Assembly: GCF_047675955.1 (NCBI RefSeq)
Contig: NC_132917.1
Span: forward strand, 13,033,887-13,097,886
DNA length: 64,000 nt
Source of the DNA: Chlorocebus sabaeus
Lineage: Eukaryota; Chordata; Mammalia; Primates; Cercopithecidae
Direction: 5' to 3'
The notes under the pieces were generated by a model that had not been told where the DNA came from, searched no databases, and saw only the letters and a list, made by a program, of their open reading frames with translations. Of this stretch, positions 34,972-46,453 are shown in pieces (positions within the stretch are counted from its first letter, which is position 1; each line of letters begins with the position of its first letter). A program made the position numbers and the translations under genes.

Positions 34972-35240
34972 CTCCTAACTTTACTTTTAGAACTAAACAC
35001 AACTTGAATAATTGATATATTTTGCTATATTTTATTTGCTTTTCTAGGATTTTAAAATTAATTTGTGAATGTGACTGGCCTATCATTTTTCTTTATTGCA
35101 AGAGCTGTGTCATGTGTTTCTTAATCAACATTATGTTGATCTAAAAATAAAGAAACTGACCTAATAGGCAGAGCATCTTTTATTTTTTTCCAATTTATCT
35201 GAAAAAAGTGTAAAAGTTTGGGATTATTTCTTCCTTCACT
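34972..35240 (-). mobile_element. Old L1M, ORF2 region, right part
   Basis: 'attgatatattttgctatatt', 'gcttttctaggattttaaaa' and 'gtgactggcctatcatttttc' continue the L1 interrupted at 32278. Confidence 0.7.
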
Positions 35241-35829
35241 GTCCAGTACAATTTTCAGGTGAAGGTGTCTGTGCACGGAATTCTTAGTGGGATAATTTTA
35301 GTTGAGAATACTGCTTTATTTATTTTACATCATGCCACTTATCTATTTAAATATCATGGAAAATATAAGAATAATACCATTTCTATTGCACACAGTGGTA
35401 ATATTGCCCTTAGATTAGGCAAGGAGAAACTCTACCCTTAGTTACACGATGATCAATTAGTCCATTTGCCAGTGAGAGTCTTTGCTTTAAACCGTAAAAG
35501 TCCCTCCATCCCAGTAAATGCCTCAGTCTCATGCAGACCACAAAAGCTAGTTACACTAGTGTTGCCAACATGGCAACTCTGAGTACTAAAGGGATCTATG
35601 TATCAAGCATAACAGTTATAAATATAGAATTGAAAACAAAAAGAGGAAATAAAACATTGCCAAGGTTAATAATTTTTTTTAAAAAGGGAAATGAGATATA
35701 AGCTGTGTCTAGTTGGGGTTCATAAAAGAAAAAACAATTTATGTTTTTATTTAAAGACATAATCTAAGAACATGTTTCTGAAATTGCAAAATGTCTTACA
35801 TGTATATAATTAAGGGTACATTATGTGCT
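35241..35829. other. No gene recognised
   Basis: It could be more of the minus-strand L1M, but I see no firm landmark. The 60-codon ORF at 35259-35441 has no motif. Confidence 0.4.
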
Positions 35830-37480
35830 GGGAAAACTAACCCAGAATGATTAAGAACGAGAAAATTCTAGCTAAGTTATTCAATTAAAAAGACAAACAA
35901 ATACTCAGAATCCTGGAAAAAAAAAAAAAAGGTGCAAGTCTCTAGAAATTAATCTAAGGCTTAACATAATTTCAATCAAAATTCTAATGACTGTTTTTTT
36001 TATTCAAATTAGTAACCTAATTCCAAATTTTATGGGGATGTACAAAGAATAAGAGTTTAGACACACCTGAAAAGTAATCAGAAAGCCTGACAATGAATAC
36101 GAAATTATAGTAATTAAGCCTATTTTAGTATGCATTTAGTTTTATGTAAGTACACTAACAGAGCAGAATAAATCCAAGATAGTACCCACCCATATACGGA
36201 AGCTTGATTTATAATAGGGATAAATAGAAAAAATGTTAGGCTTTTGCGTAAATGGTACTAACAGACAGTAACTGGCGCACCTTGAATAAATGATCGTGGG
36301 GTTGGAAAAGAATAGATCTAAGATAACCTGGGCACATTCTGTCATGCCAGAAGATCAGATGGGAGCATGGAATGAATATGCAGGAACCAGACTGAGGAGA
36401 TTCCCAGGCTTTCACAGGCCAAATCTGGGAGAATTTGAACAACAAAAAGAATTAAGTCTAGTAATAAATTATAATAATTAAATGTAGAAGTTTGTGATTA
36501 TTCAATAATGAATATATAAAAATAGATACATAAAATGAGACATACACACATATATATAGGAAAATGGAGGCTCTTGACTACAGTAGACTACTGAAAACTA
36601 ATTACTAAATATGAAATGAATCCTGGAGATGGAAAAGTATCATATTGCTATCATTATGGTAAAGTTGAGATCAGGCAAAAATAATCAGTGGATGCTGTGT
36701 ATAGGGAGAAATATTTATGAGATCATTCTATTTGCATGATGCTAACATGTTCTCCCATTGGCTCTTTACATTAGTTTTGACAAACATTTTAACAACAGCA
36801 TTTAAAAAAATATATGAATGGGCAGTGCAGAATGGGAGCAACACCTTTACCAGATGTTACTATCATCAATGACATCGTGTGCCTCCTAATGTGAAATCTT
36901 GAGGCATACTACAAATGCAGAAACTCATCCTAGTCAGGGGAAAATGTCAAAAACAAAATGAGGATTGTTTTCTTTAAAAAGGGGATGGACTTCAACTTCT
37001 CTGGGTATGACCATATTGTCGAAGACCAAGAATGGCTTTGAAAATATTACAAGCTAAAGAGACATGACAGCTCTATAGTATCTGATCCAGAGATTGGATT
37101 CTGTTGCTAGAGTGTGAAAGTGCTATATACAGCATAATTAGGTCATGTGAGAAAAGTCAAATATGGGGAATAGACTAGATAAAAGTATAAATTCAATGTA
37201 AATTTAAAGATTTGATAACTACTGTGGTTATGTAAAATAATACCCTTATTAGGAAATATATATATAAAATTATTTAATGGTAAACTGTCATGAGGAATGT
37301 AATTGACAAACAGACATATCTATGTATATGTGTTTGTGTATATATACACACATAATTTAGATATATGAATAATAGGGAAATCTAGGAAAATAATGTATTT
37401 GCTTTATATTATTTTTATTTTCAGCAATACTCTGTAAATTTGAAATGATTTCCAAGTTAGCATTTATTTTAAAAATTGAT
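35830..37480 (+). mobile_element. Old L1M, ORF2 C-terminal part and 3' UTR
   Basis: 'aatttcaatcaaaattctaat', 'aacagagcagaataaatccaa' and 'gaataaatgatcgtgggg' follow the L1 ORF2 end. 'tctgtaaatttgaaatgattt' near 37430 is the typical old L1M 3' end. The stretch 36780-37100 fits less well. No intact ORF. Confidence 0.65.
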
Positions 37481-37865
37481 AAACAATGCTAGAAGAAATT
37501 CCAAATTTATTCAGGAAAAAAAGCACTTTAGACTTTGGCACATAATAAACACAAATTGCATGTGCGTCAAAGACTTAACGTGAAATAAAACATTATAAAA
37601 GTTATATAACAATTTGAATATTGCAGAATATTCATTTTTATTGCTGTAAATATCCCCTGCTAGGATTATAAGCTAGAAAAACTCTTGAATGTCCACCAAA
37701 AACATACACAAAAATATTTACATATTTATAGCTGCTCAATGGTAGTCGTATAAATAAAACAAAACTGGAAACAACTCAAACTCTGTCACCAATTAAATAC
37801 ATAGTTTTTGGAATATATGCTCTATGAAATAGTATAAGGCATGTAAAATGCTTGTTTTTAGACTG
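37481..37865 (+). mobile_element. L1M 3' region, left of the Tigger1 insertion
   Basis: 'ttgaatgtccaccaaaaac' and the sequence after it fit the L1 region with 'catgtgtcaa...' and 'tggaataatgc'. It is broken at 37866 by Tigger1, and the right part is at 40173. Confidence 0.55.
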
Positions 37866-40172
37866 CAGGCACGTATTGTTGTATTGTTCTTGGCTGTATT
37901 GTGTTTCACAGATCTTGCATTTTATACAGACTGAAGGTTTGTGGCAATCTCGCATTAAAAAATTCTATCAGCACCTCTTTCCAACAGCATGTGGTCACTT
38001 CATATTTATGTGTCACATTTTGGTAATTTTCTCAATATTTCAAACTTTTTCATTGTTATTATTTTATCTGTGATGATGATCTGTGATCAGTGATTTTTAA
38101 TGTTACATTGTAATTGTTTTGGGGTATCATGAACCATGCCCATATAAGAAGGTGAATGACCATTCCCCATTTCACTCTCTTTCCTCAGGACTCTCTATTT
38201 CCTAGAAACAAAAAATGTTAAAACGAGGCCAAGCAACCACCCCCGCAATTGCCTCTAAGTATACAGATGAAAGACTCACATGCCTCTTGTGTTAAATCAA
38301 AAGCCAGAAATCATAAGCAAGAAAGGAACATCAAAAGCTGAGATAGGCTAAAAGTAGGCCTCTTGCACCAAATAGGCAAGTTGTGAATGCAAACGAAAAG
38401 TTCTTGAAGGAAATTAAAAGTGCCATTCCAGTGAATGCACAAATAATAAGAAAGCAAAACACTCTTACACTGCTGATATGTAGAAAGGTTTAGTGGCCTG
38501 GATAGAAGATCAAAGTAGCCACAACATTTCTTTAAGCCAAAAGCCTAATCAGAGCAAGGTCTTAATTCTCTTCAGTTTTGTGAAGGCTGAGAGAGATGAG
38601 ACAGCTGTAAATGAAAAGTTGGAGTTTAGCAAGGTTGGTTTGTGATGCTTAAGGAAAGAATCCATCACTCTAACACAAAAGCACAAGGTGAAGCAGCAAT
38701 GCTGATGTAGAAGCTGCTGCCCATTATCCAGATCTAGCTAAAAGATCATTGATGAAGCTGGATAAACTATGCAATAGATTTTCTGTAGAGATGAAATAGC
38801 CTTATATTGGAAGAAGATTTCATCTAGAACTTTCGTAGCTGTAGAGGAGAAGTCAATGCCTGGTTTCATAGGAAAGACTGACTCCTTGTTAGGAACAAAT
38901 GCAGCGGTAACTTTAAGTTGAAGCCAATGCTCATTTATAATTCTGAAAATCCTACGTCTGCTCTGCCTGTGCTTTACAAATTTAATAACAAAGCCTGGGT
39001 AAAAGCACGTCTGTCTATAGCATGGTTTACTGAATATTTTAAGCCCACCGTTATGATTTACTGCTCAGAAAAATGATTTCTTCCGAAATATTACTGCTTA
39101 TTGATACTACACCTGGTCATCCAAGAGTCCTGATGGAGATGCAAGGAGATTAACATTGTTTCCATGCCTGCTAACACAGCATCCATTCTGCACCATGGAT
39201 CAAGGAGTCATTTCAACTTTTAAGTAATATTATTTATGAAATACTTTTTATTAGGCTCTAGATTTCATAGATAGTGATTTGTCCGATTGATCTGGGAAAA
39301 GGAAATTGAAAACTTTCTGGAAAGATTTCGCCATTCCAAGTTCCTTTAAAACATTCATGATTCATGGGAAAAGGTCAAAATATCAGTAACAAGAGTTTAG
39401 AAGAAGTTGATTCCACTCTTCTTGGATGACTTTGAGGAGTCCAAGGCAGCAGTATAGAAGATCTCTGCAGATGTGGTGAAAACAGCAAAAGAGCTAGAAT
39501 CTAAAGTGGAACCAGAGGATTTGACTGAATTGCTGCAATGTCATGATAAAACTTGAATGGATGAAGAGCTACTTCTTAAGGATGAGCAAAGAAAGTGGTT
39601 TCTTGAAAAGGAATCTATTCCTAAGATACTCTTGAAAGTATTCCTAACATTCTTGAAATTACATAAAGGATTTAGATTATATCAGCTTTGTTGGCAAAGC
39701 AGTGGTAGGTTTTGAGACAAGTGACCTCAATTTTGAAAGAAGTTCTATTGAGTAAATTGCTGTCAAATAGCATCGCATGCTGTAGATAAATCTTTCAGGA
39801 AAGGAAGAGTCAATTGATGTGACAAGCTTCATTCCTGTCTTGTTTTAAGAAATGGCACAGCCACTCCAACCTTCAGCAACCACAATTCTGATCAGTTAGC
39901 AGCCATCAGCATCAAGACAAGACCCTCCACAGGCAAAAAGATTAAGACTACCTGAAGACTCATATGATCATTTGCATTTTTTAGCATAAATTATTTTTAA
40001 ATTAAGATATGTGCATTGCTTTTAAGACATAATGCTGTTGCCCACTAATAGACTATAGTGTCTTGTAAATATAACTTTTATATACACTGAGAAACCAGAA
40101 AATTTATGTGAATCACCTTATTTTGGTATTTGTTTTATTGCAATGGTCTAGAATATATTCAAGGTATCCCTG
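37866..40172 (+). mobile_element. Tigger1 DNA transposon, nearly full length
   Basis: Terminal inverted repeats are recognisable, 'caggcacgtattgttgtatt' at the left and 'caaggtatccctg' at the right. The length of about 2.3 kb is close to the usual 2.4 kb. It lies inside an L1M. The expected TA duplication is altered on the left and present as TA on the right. Confidence 0.9.
38248..39975 (+). pseudogene. Tigger1 transposase pseudogene
   Basis: This is the remnant of a pogo-type DDE transposase, which catalyses cut-and-paste movement. The usual start ATG is ATT at 38248-38250, and a TAA stop follows 14 codons later (38293-38295). Further stops and frame changes occur. The second catalytic Asp survives at 39103-39105 in the context LLLIDTTPGHPRV, and the C-terminal proline-rich part is recognisable near 39900-39950. 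It cannot make an active enzyme. Confidence 0.88.
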
Positions 40173-40500
40173 TACATGCAACAACAAGGATGGATCTTAG
40201 AAACATGCATTAAGGAAGAAAAAAAGACAGTTGCAGAAGAATTCATTCAGTATTATTCTTATTATATGAAACCCAGACCTGCACACACATGAGCATACAT
40301 ATACACTGATTGTGGGCCACCATGAAAGCACACATGGTAAAACTATAGAGAAAATATAAAATACAGGGAGGTGGAGAAGTGTAAAAGAAAGGGAAGGAGG
40401 GTGAGACATTCAAAGAGAAGCATAGAGGGGTTTCAGAGGTAATGATGAAATATTTCTAATTATACAATGGATAGTTGAAATTCAAATGTTATCTTATCAT
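40173..40500 (+). mobile_element. L1M 3' region, right of the Tigger1 insertion
   Basis: 'aacaacaaggatggatcttag', 'attcattcagtattattctta' and 'tatgaaacccagacctg' continue the L1 interrupted at 37866. Confidence 0.65.
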
Positions 40501-40504
40501 TAAG

Positions 40505-40904
40505 TCTTAACCTAAGGCAGACTGTATTTTCCATACCTGAACAAACCAACAGCAGCCTATACTACACTCTAATTACAATGTGGTGTTGAAACACTTCAGA
40601 TGATAGGTAGTGTCTATGTTTCCTCTCTTTTATTCTGAGTGGATCTTTGAATTTGCCTCCACCAATAGAGTTCTACTGCACACCATGATTTGACCTCTGA
40701 GGCTAGGTCATAATAGATGATCTGACTCTCTCTCTTCCTCACCTCTCTCTCTCCCTTCCCCCATCTCTCTTTATCAAGTCATGTGCCTTTGAAGCCCTGA
40801 GCTGCCATATATATGGCTACTGTGAACACACTGGCTACTGTGCTACAAAGACCACACACAGAGAACAAACACACACACACACGCACACACACACACACAC
40901 ACAT

Positions 40905-40947
<43 letters not shown>

Positions 40948-41215
40948 TTCCTGGGGAATCCTAGTTGCTTCAATTCCTAGTTTTTTGAGTCATCCCAAAC
41001 CAGAGGCCAGATGTGTGAATGAATGAGCTCTTGGATGATGGCAGCTACAACCTTTTAGTCTTCTAGCTTAAGCCCCACACATTGTAAAACAGGGAGAAAA
41101 AAAGCCCAGTGTCTTGTCTGAATTTCTGAAACAGAAAATGTATGAGTATAATAAATGGTTGTTTTACACCACTAAGTTTTGGGATAATTTGTTCATGCAT
41201 CCATATTAATTGGTA
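40505..41215 (+). mobile_element. MLT1 LTR, plus strand, containing a microsatellite
   Basis: 'tgacctctgaggctaggtcat' near 40690 and the 3' end 'ttacaccactaagttttggga' to 'tttgttcatgca' match MLT1. The middle is altered by the CA/GA microsatellite. Confidence 0.75.
40868..40945 (+). repeat. Compound (CA)n(AG)n microsatellite
   Basis: About 38 bases of CA with one CG interruption, 'tatac', and then 36 bases of AG. Confidence 0.98.
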
Positions 41216-41579
41216 CATTGCCTTACCCTTTTGAAAACAGATTCCTTTGTATCAACTTCACATCTTATAAAACAATTTTAAAAAGGCAGTGGAGCAAAGT
41301 GTACAGAATTTTGAGAACAAAAACATCCCACAGACTGTATTCTTAGCAAATGTATTTTTTAGATGTAAAATCAAAATGAAACAAAGAATTTTAGGTAGGA
41401 AGGGGCTCTTTGAGACTTTATCAACTCATTGATTAAAGACACAACATATGATTATTTCAGTACGTTGCTCAGGTAATTTGAAATACATTGCATGTAAAAT
41501 TAATTTGGAAATTATTAGAACATTTAGGGAATTGTTTTAATGGTTGAGACAGAAAATCACTTAAGGAAACCAAATATGT

Positions 41580-41948
41580 TGTATTAATCTGTTTTCATGC
41601 TGCTGATAAAGACATACCCAAGACTGGGCAATTTACAAAAGAAAGAGGCTTATTTGACTTATAGCTCCACCTGGCTGGAGAGGCCTCACAATCGTGATGG
41701 AAGGCAAAGAGAAGCAAGTCACATCTTACATGGATGACATCAAGCAAAGAGAGAGCTTGTGCAGAGAAACTCCAGCTTTTAAAATTATCAGATCTCATGA
41801 GACCCATTCACTATCATGAGAACAGTGCAGGAAAGACTCGCCCCCATGGATCAATTACCTCCCACCAGGTTCCTCCCACAACATGTGGGAATTGTTGGAG
41901 TTACAATTCAAGACGAGATTTTGGTGGCAAGACAACCAAACCATAACA
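41580..41948 (-). mobile_element. THE1 LTR (3' LTR of a minus-strand element)
   Basis: From 'tgtattaatctgttttcatg' to 'aaaccataaca'. 'ggctggagaggcctcacaa' and 'ccaccaggttcctcccac' are THE1 features. It is followed by the reversed polypurine tract 'ttccgcccagcccctccc'. Confidence 0.92.
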
Positions 41949-43392
41949 TTCCGCCCAGCCCCTCCCAAATCTCATGTTCCCACATTTCAAAACCAATCAT
42001 GTCTTTCCAACAGTCCCCCAAAGTCTCAACTCATTTCAGCATTAACTTAAAATTCCACAGTCCAAAGTGTCATCTGAGACAAGTCCCTTTCACCTATGAA
42101 CCTGTGAAATCAAAAGCTAGTTACTTCCTATATACAACGGAAGTACAGGCAATTGGGTAAATACAGTTATTCCACATGGGAGAAATTGGCCAAAACAAAG
42201 GGGCTACAGGCTCATGCAGTCTGAAATCCAGTGGGGCAGTCAAATCTTAAAGTTCAAAATTATCTCCTTTGACTACATGTCTTACATCCAGGTCACATTG
42301 ATGCAAGAGGTGGGTTCCTATAGTCTTGGGCATCTCCTATCCTGTGGCTTTGAGGGGTATAGACCCTCTCCTGGCTGCTTTCACAGACTGTCATTGTTGG
42401 CAGCTTCTCCAGGCACATGGTGCAAACTGTTGGTGGATCTAGCATTCTGGGGTCTGGAGGATTGTGGCCCTCTTCTTATAGCTCCGCTAGGTGGTGCCCC
42501 AGTATGGACACTGTGTGAGGGCTCCAACCCCGCATTTCCCTTCCACAGTGCCCTAGCAGAGGTTCTCCATAAGAGCCTCACCCCTGCAGCAAACTTCTGC
42601 TTGGACATCCAGGCATTTCTATACATCTTCTGAAATCCAGGTAGAGGTTCCCAAACCCCAATTCTTGACTTCTGTGTACTGGCAGGCTCAACACTACACG
42701 GAAGCTACCAAGGCTTGAGGCTTGCACCCTCTGAAGACACAGCCTGAACTCTATATTGGTCCCTTTCAGCATGGCTGGAGCAGCTGGGATGCAGGGAACC
42801 AAGTTCCTAGGTTGCACACAGCACTGTGACCCTGGGTCTGGTCCAGGAAACCACTTTTTCCTCCTAGGCCTCCAGGCTTGTGATGGGAGTTGCTTTCATG
42901 AAGACCTCTGACATGCCCTGGGGATATTTTACACATTATCTTGGGGATTAACATTCGACTCCTCATTACTTATGCAAATTTCTGCAGTCATTTTGGATTT
43001 CTCCTCAGTAAACAGCTTTTTCATTTCTATCGCATTGTCAGGCTGCAAATTTCCCTAACTTTTATACTCTGCTTCCCATATAAAACTAAATGCCTTTAAC
43101 AGCATCCAAGTCACCTCTTGAATGCTTTGCTGCTTAGAAATTTCTTCCACCAGATACTCTAAATCACCTCTCTAAAGTTTAAGGTTTCACAAATCTCTAG
43201 GGCAGGGGCAAAATGCTGCCAGTCTCTTTGCTAAAACATAGCAAGATTCACCTTTGTCCAGTCCCCAACAAGTTCCTCATTTCCATCTGAGACCACCTCA
43301 GCCTGGATTTCATTGTCCATATCATTATTAGCATTTTGGTCAAAGTCATTCAACAAGTCTCTAGGGAGTTTCAAAATTTCTCACATTATCCT

Positions 43393-43428
<36 letters not shown>

Positions 43429-43534
43429 AGCCCTCCAAACTGTTCCAACCTTGGCCTGTTACCCAGTTCCAAAGTCACTTCCACATTTTCATGTATCTTT
43501 TCAGTAGTGCCTCATTCTACTGGTACTAATTTAC
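41949..43534 (-). mobile_element. THE1 internal region
   Basis: About 1.6 kb, the usual internal length. It is collinear in reverse with the MST internal region at 32670-34603. ORFs of 139 and 79-81 codons overlap in opposite directions and are decayed gag-like or chance frames. A 34-base T run at 43394-43427 interrupts it. Confidence 0.9.
43394..43427 (+). repeat. Poly-T run of 34 inside THE1
   Basis: Uninterrupted T between 'attatcctg' and 'gagccctcc', where the family normally has about ten mixed bases. Confidence 0.95.
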
Positions 43535-43905
43535 TGTATTAGTCTGTTTTCATGCTGATATTAAAGATGTACCTGAGACTGGGCAATTTACAAAAGAAAG
43601 AGGTTTAATTGGACTTACAACTCCCACATGGCTGAAGAGGCCTCACAATCATGGCAGAAGGCAAGGGGGAGCAAGTCACATCTTACACGGATGGAATCAG
43701 GCAAAGAGAGAGCTTCTGCAGAGAAAGTCCTGCTTTTAAAACCATCAGATCTTATGAGACTCATTCACTATCATGAGAACAGCACAGGAAAGCCCCGTCC
43801 CCATGAATCAAGGACCTCCCACCAGGCTCCTCCCACAACACATGGGAATTGTGGGACTTACAATTCAAGATGAGATTTGGGTGGTGACACAGCCAAACCA
43901 TATCA
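43535..43905 (-). mobile_element. THE1 LTR (5' LTR of the minus-strand element)
   Basis: From 'tgtattagtctgttttcatg' to 'caaaccatatca'. The element's outer flanks are TATGT (41575-41579) and TCTGT (43906-43910), a 5-bp duplication with one change. The whole unit is therefore an intact THE1 insertion. Confidence 0.92.
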
Positions 43906-43910
43906 TCTGT

Positions 43911-44625
43911 CTTTCCTACTTAATTCAATAAAATCCAGTATTATTTTATGCCATTTCAAGCATAAACTATTTATATTCAGGCAGTCTTAAAACCATCATC
44001 ATCTTAAAATTTATGCTTCTACCTCAATATTCTTGGCTCATGAGATTCTTGGCTAATATAAATAACCTAATATCTTCCTGTACCTTAGTGATGCTCTATT
44101 TATTCTTTAACAAATAACTCAAAATATTTTATTATATTTGATGAAGGTTTTCTTAATAAATTTTAAAAATAATAATGCCTCTTTTTAAAGAAGCAACTGC
44201 TTGAACATCACAATTATACTAGTGTGTGTGGTCATATCCTCTAATTGTCAGACAAAATACAGATTGATGCATTTATTAAACATGACATTTATTATAATAT
44301 TCTGTGTTTATTTACAGTACATCTTCAAACAAAAAAATTCCAAAGATGTGAAAAATTATTATACTATAATATGTAACATCAAAGGCAGACATAAAATTTA
44401 ATGTACAATAGAATATAATCCATGTAGAAAACTACACTATAAAGACTAGAGGAAAGTGCAATAAATGGTTGAACATGGCAATCTGTGAGTGCTGGGATTA
44501 TAGTGATTAGTCATTCCTATCCTTAAAATTTTCTTGCCTTCTCTTTATCTTTTGCTATGTTCATGTATTACAAAAGTATTTTATTAATGTATTTACTGCT
44601 ATTTCTCCAAGACTGAAAACATCTT
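43911..44625. other. AT-rich, no gene recognised
   Basis: A 66-codon ORF (44201-44401) has no motif. Confidence 0.5.
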
Positions 44626-44636
44626 CTTTTCTTCTT

Positions 44637-44947
44637 CTTCTTTTTTCTTTTTCTTTCATTCTTTCTTTTTTTTTTTTTTGAGATGTGCTTTCATGCTTGT
44701 CACCCAATCTGGAGTGCAATGGGGTGATCTCCGCTCACTGCAACCTCCGCCTCCTGGGTTCCAGTGATTCCAAGTAGCTGGGATTATAGGCATCCACCAC
44801 CACGCTTGGCTAATTTTTTGTATTTTTAATAGAGATGGGGTTTCACTATGTTGGCAAAGCTGGTCTCGAACACCTGACCTCAGGTTATCCACTCGCCTCG
44901 GCCTCCCAAAGTGCTCGGATTATAGGCGTGACCCGCTGCATCTGGTC
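44637..44947 (-). mobile_element. AluS with a small internal deletion
   Basis: A minus-strand Alu with a T/C-rich tail. CTTTTCTTCTT occurs at 44626-44636 and 44948-44958, but lies next to low-complexity DNA. The usual 'ctcctgcctcagcct' is missing before 'aagtagctggga'. Confidence 0.9.
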
Positions 44948-45254
44948 CTTTTCTTCTTTTTAATTAGAAAATTAATTTCAGGCTAGAGCAGGATAATTAA
45001 TGGCATATTTATACTTTTTCCTGCATAAGTTCAAGATTTATTTATATTCTGAGAATTTTTGCCATAAAATGGTATTCTACAGTATAACAGTTTTTTCATC
45101 TGTATTTTTTAAGTGCATGCCTTCTCTACTGATTTAGCTTCTAATTCCTTAATGAATTAAAATGCATATGGATAGTGATGAGGTTAGTCCAATAATATTA
45201 AAATTTTGAGCATTCTTTACAGGCGAGTGGCACAGAGTATTTGACACTTTGTGT

Positions 45255-45405
45255 GCACATTTACATTATATTCCAAAAAATTGTTATGGCTCAGAAACTA
45301 TTTTTATCACTATTTTAGAGATGAGGAACCTGACATTAAAAGTGTTAAGTACCTCACTGATGATCACTCATTAGTAAGTGGAAGAGCAGGATTCAAAGAC
45401 AAGCT
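45255..45405 (-). mobile_element. MIR fragment, minus strand
   Basis: 'actattttagagatgaggaac' and 'cactcattagtaagtggaaga' followed by 'gcaggattcaaa' match the reversed MIR. Confidence 0.75.
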
Positions 45406-45414
45406 TTGAATTTG

Positions 45415-45573
45415 TAAGTTGTAAGTCCAATAAACCTCTTTCTTTTGTAAATTGCCCAGTCTCGGGTACACCTTTAACATCAGCATGAAAACAGATTAAT
45501 ACAGTACATTGGTACCAGCAGAATGAGGCACTACTGAAAAGATACATGAAAATGTGGAATGACTCTGGAAATA
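45415..45573 (+). mobile_element. THE1 LTR 3' end joined to internal 5' end, fragment
   Basis: 'aataaacctctttcttttgta' through 'gattaatacag' is the LTR end, followed by 'acattggtaccagcagaatg' from the internal start. Both outer parts are gone. The 93-codon minus-strand ORF here is a chance frame. Confidence 0.85.
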
Positions 45574-45599
45574 AAAATCTACAACACTCTACCATATCC

Positions 45600-45690
45600 T
45601 CTTCTTTGTATGCTTTGTATCTCCTCACTGTGCCTAGCATATCATCCTGCACATAGTAAATACTTAATTAGTAATTGTGGGATGATTGAC
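45600..45690 (+). mobile_element. L2 3' end, plus strand
   Basis: 'cactgtgcctagcatatcatc' and 'gcacatagtaaatacttaatt' resemble the L2 terminus. Confidence 0.5.
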
Positions 45691-46453
45691 GGCATCATGT
45701 CTAAAAATTAAAAAGAAACAAAAACGATTCACAAGTTTCGACTAATGTCCATAAGTGCATTTTATGTAATTTAATAGTGTATGAAATATTCCAGAATTTA
45801 TCTTATTCAATAGAGAAAATGATACCCCTCCTCAATGCAGCAGCCCCTCTTGCATACTGCAATAGAAAAACTGCTTTTAATTTTACGAGTCAGGGCACCA
45901 CTAAATATGTCTTTAACATTTTCATTTTAAGTCCATTTTCCTTTTCTGCTCCAGCAACATATTCTCTGAAAAGCGTAATTAAATCCCCATTTTCTAGAAT
46001 AGCAGCAACAACAACAGCAAAAGATAAGTTGACATGGCAAGTCATCAACAAAAAAGAAACTGAATAACCCTCTAGGTACCAGACACACCACATCATTCAA
46101 ATCTAAATTACTTGCAAATGACAGCTTTCCCTGTTATGAGTAATGAGAGGAGTAACATTCTCATTTATTTCAAATAGGCGATGCTTTTCTGAGCGAAACT
46201 GTGAACTGATGTAACTTCAAGTTTTTCTGTGGGTTTTCTCTGTTGAACCATCTATTTCTTTTTGAGGAAGAGTTCAGTTATTTCACTTCTATCTAGAAAA
46301 TAAATTTAAATATTTCTACCTTAAATAAAACTTGTTTTCACTACATTATGATGAACTTATTGATTTAATTCTTACGTGTTACTTGCATATGAGGTAGAGT
46401 TGCAGAAAGTCCTGTGTGAGTACCTTATTCATAGATGGCATGATGTACATGTA
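45691..46453. other. No gene recognised
   Basis: The 96-codon ORF at 45777-46067 and its antisense partner carry no domain. No repeat landmark. Confidence 0.45.

Noticed and set aside
42214..42633. 139-codon ORF
   Set aside because: It is the reverse strand of the THE1 internal region, where the matching opposite-strand ORF also exists. Both are repeat-derived.
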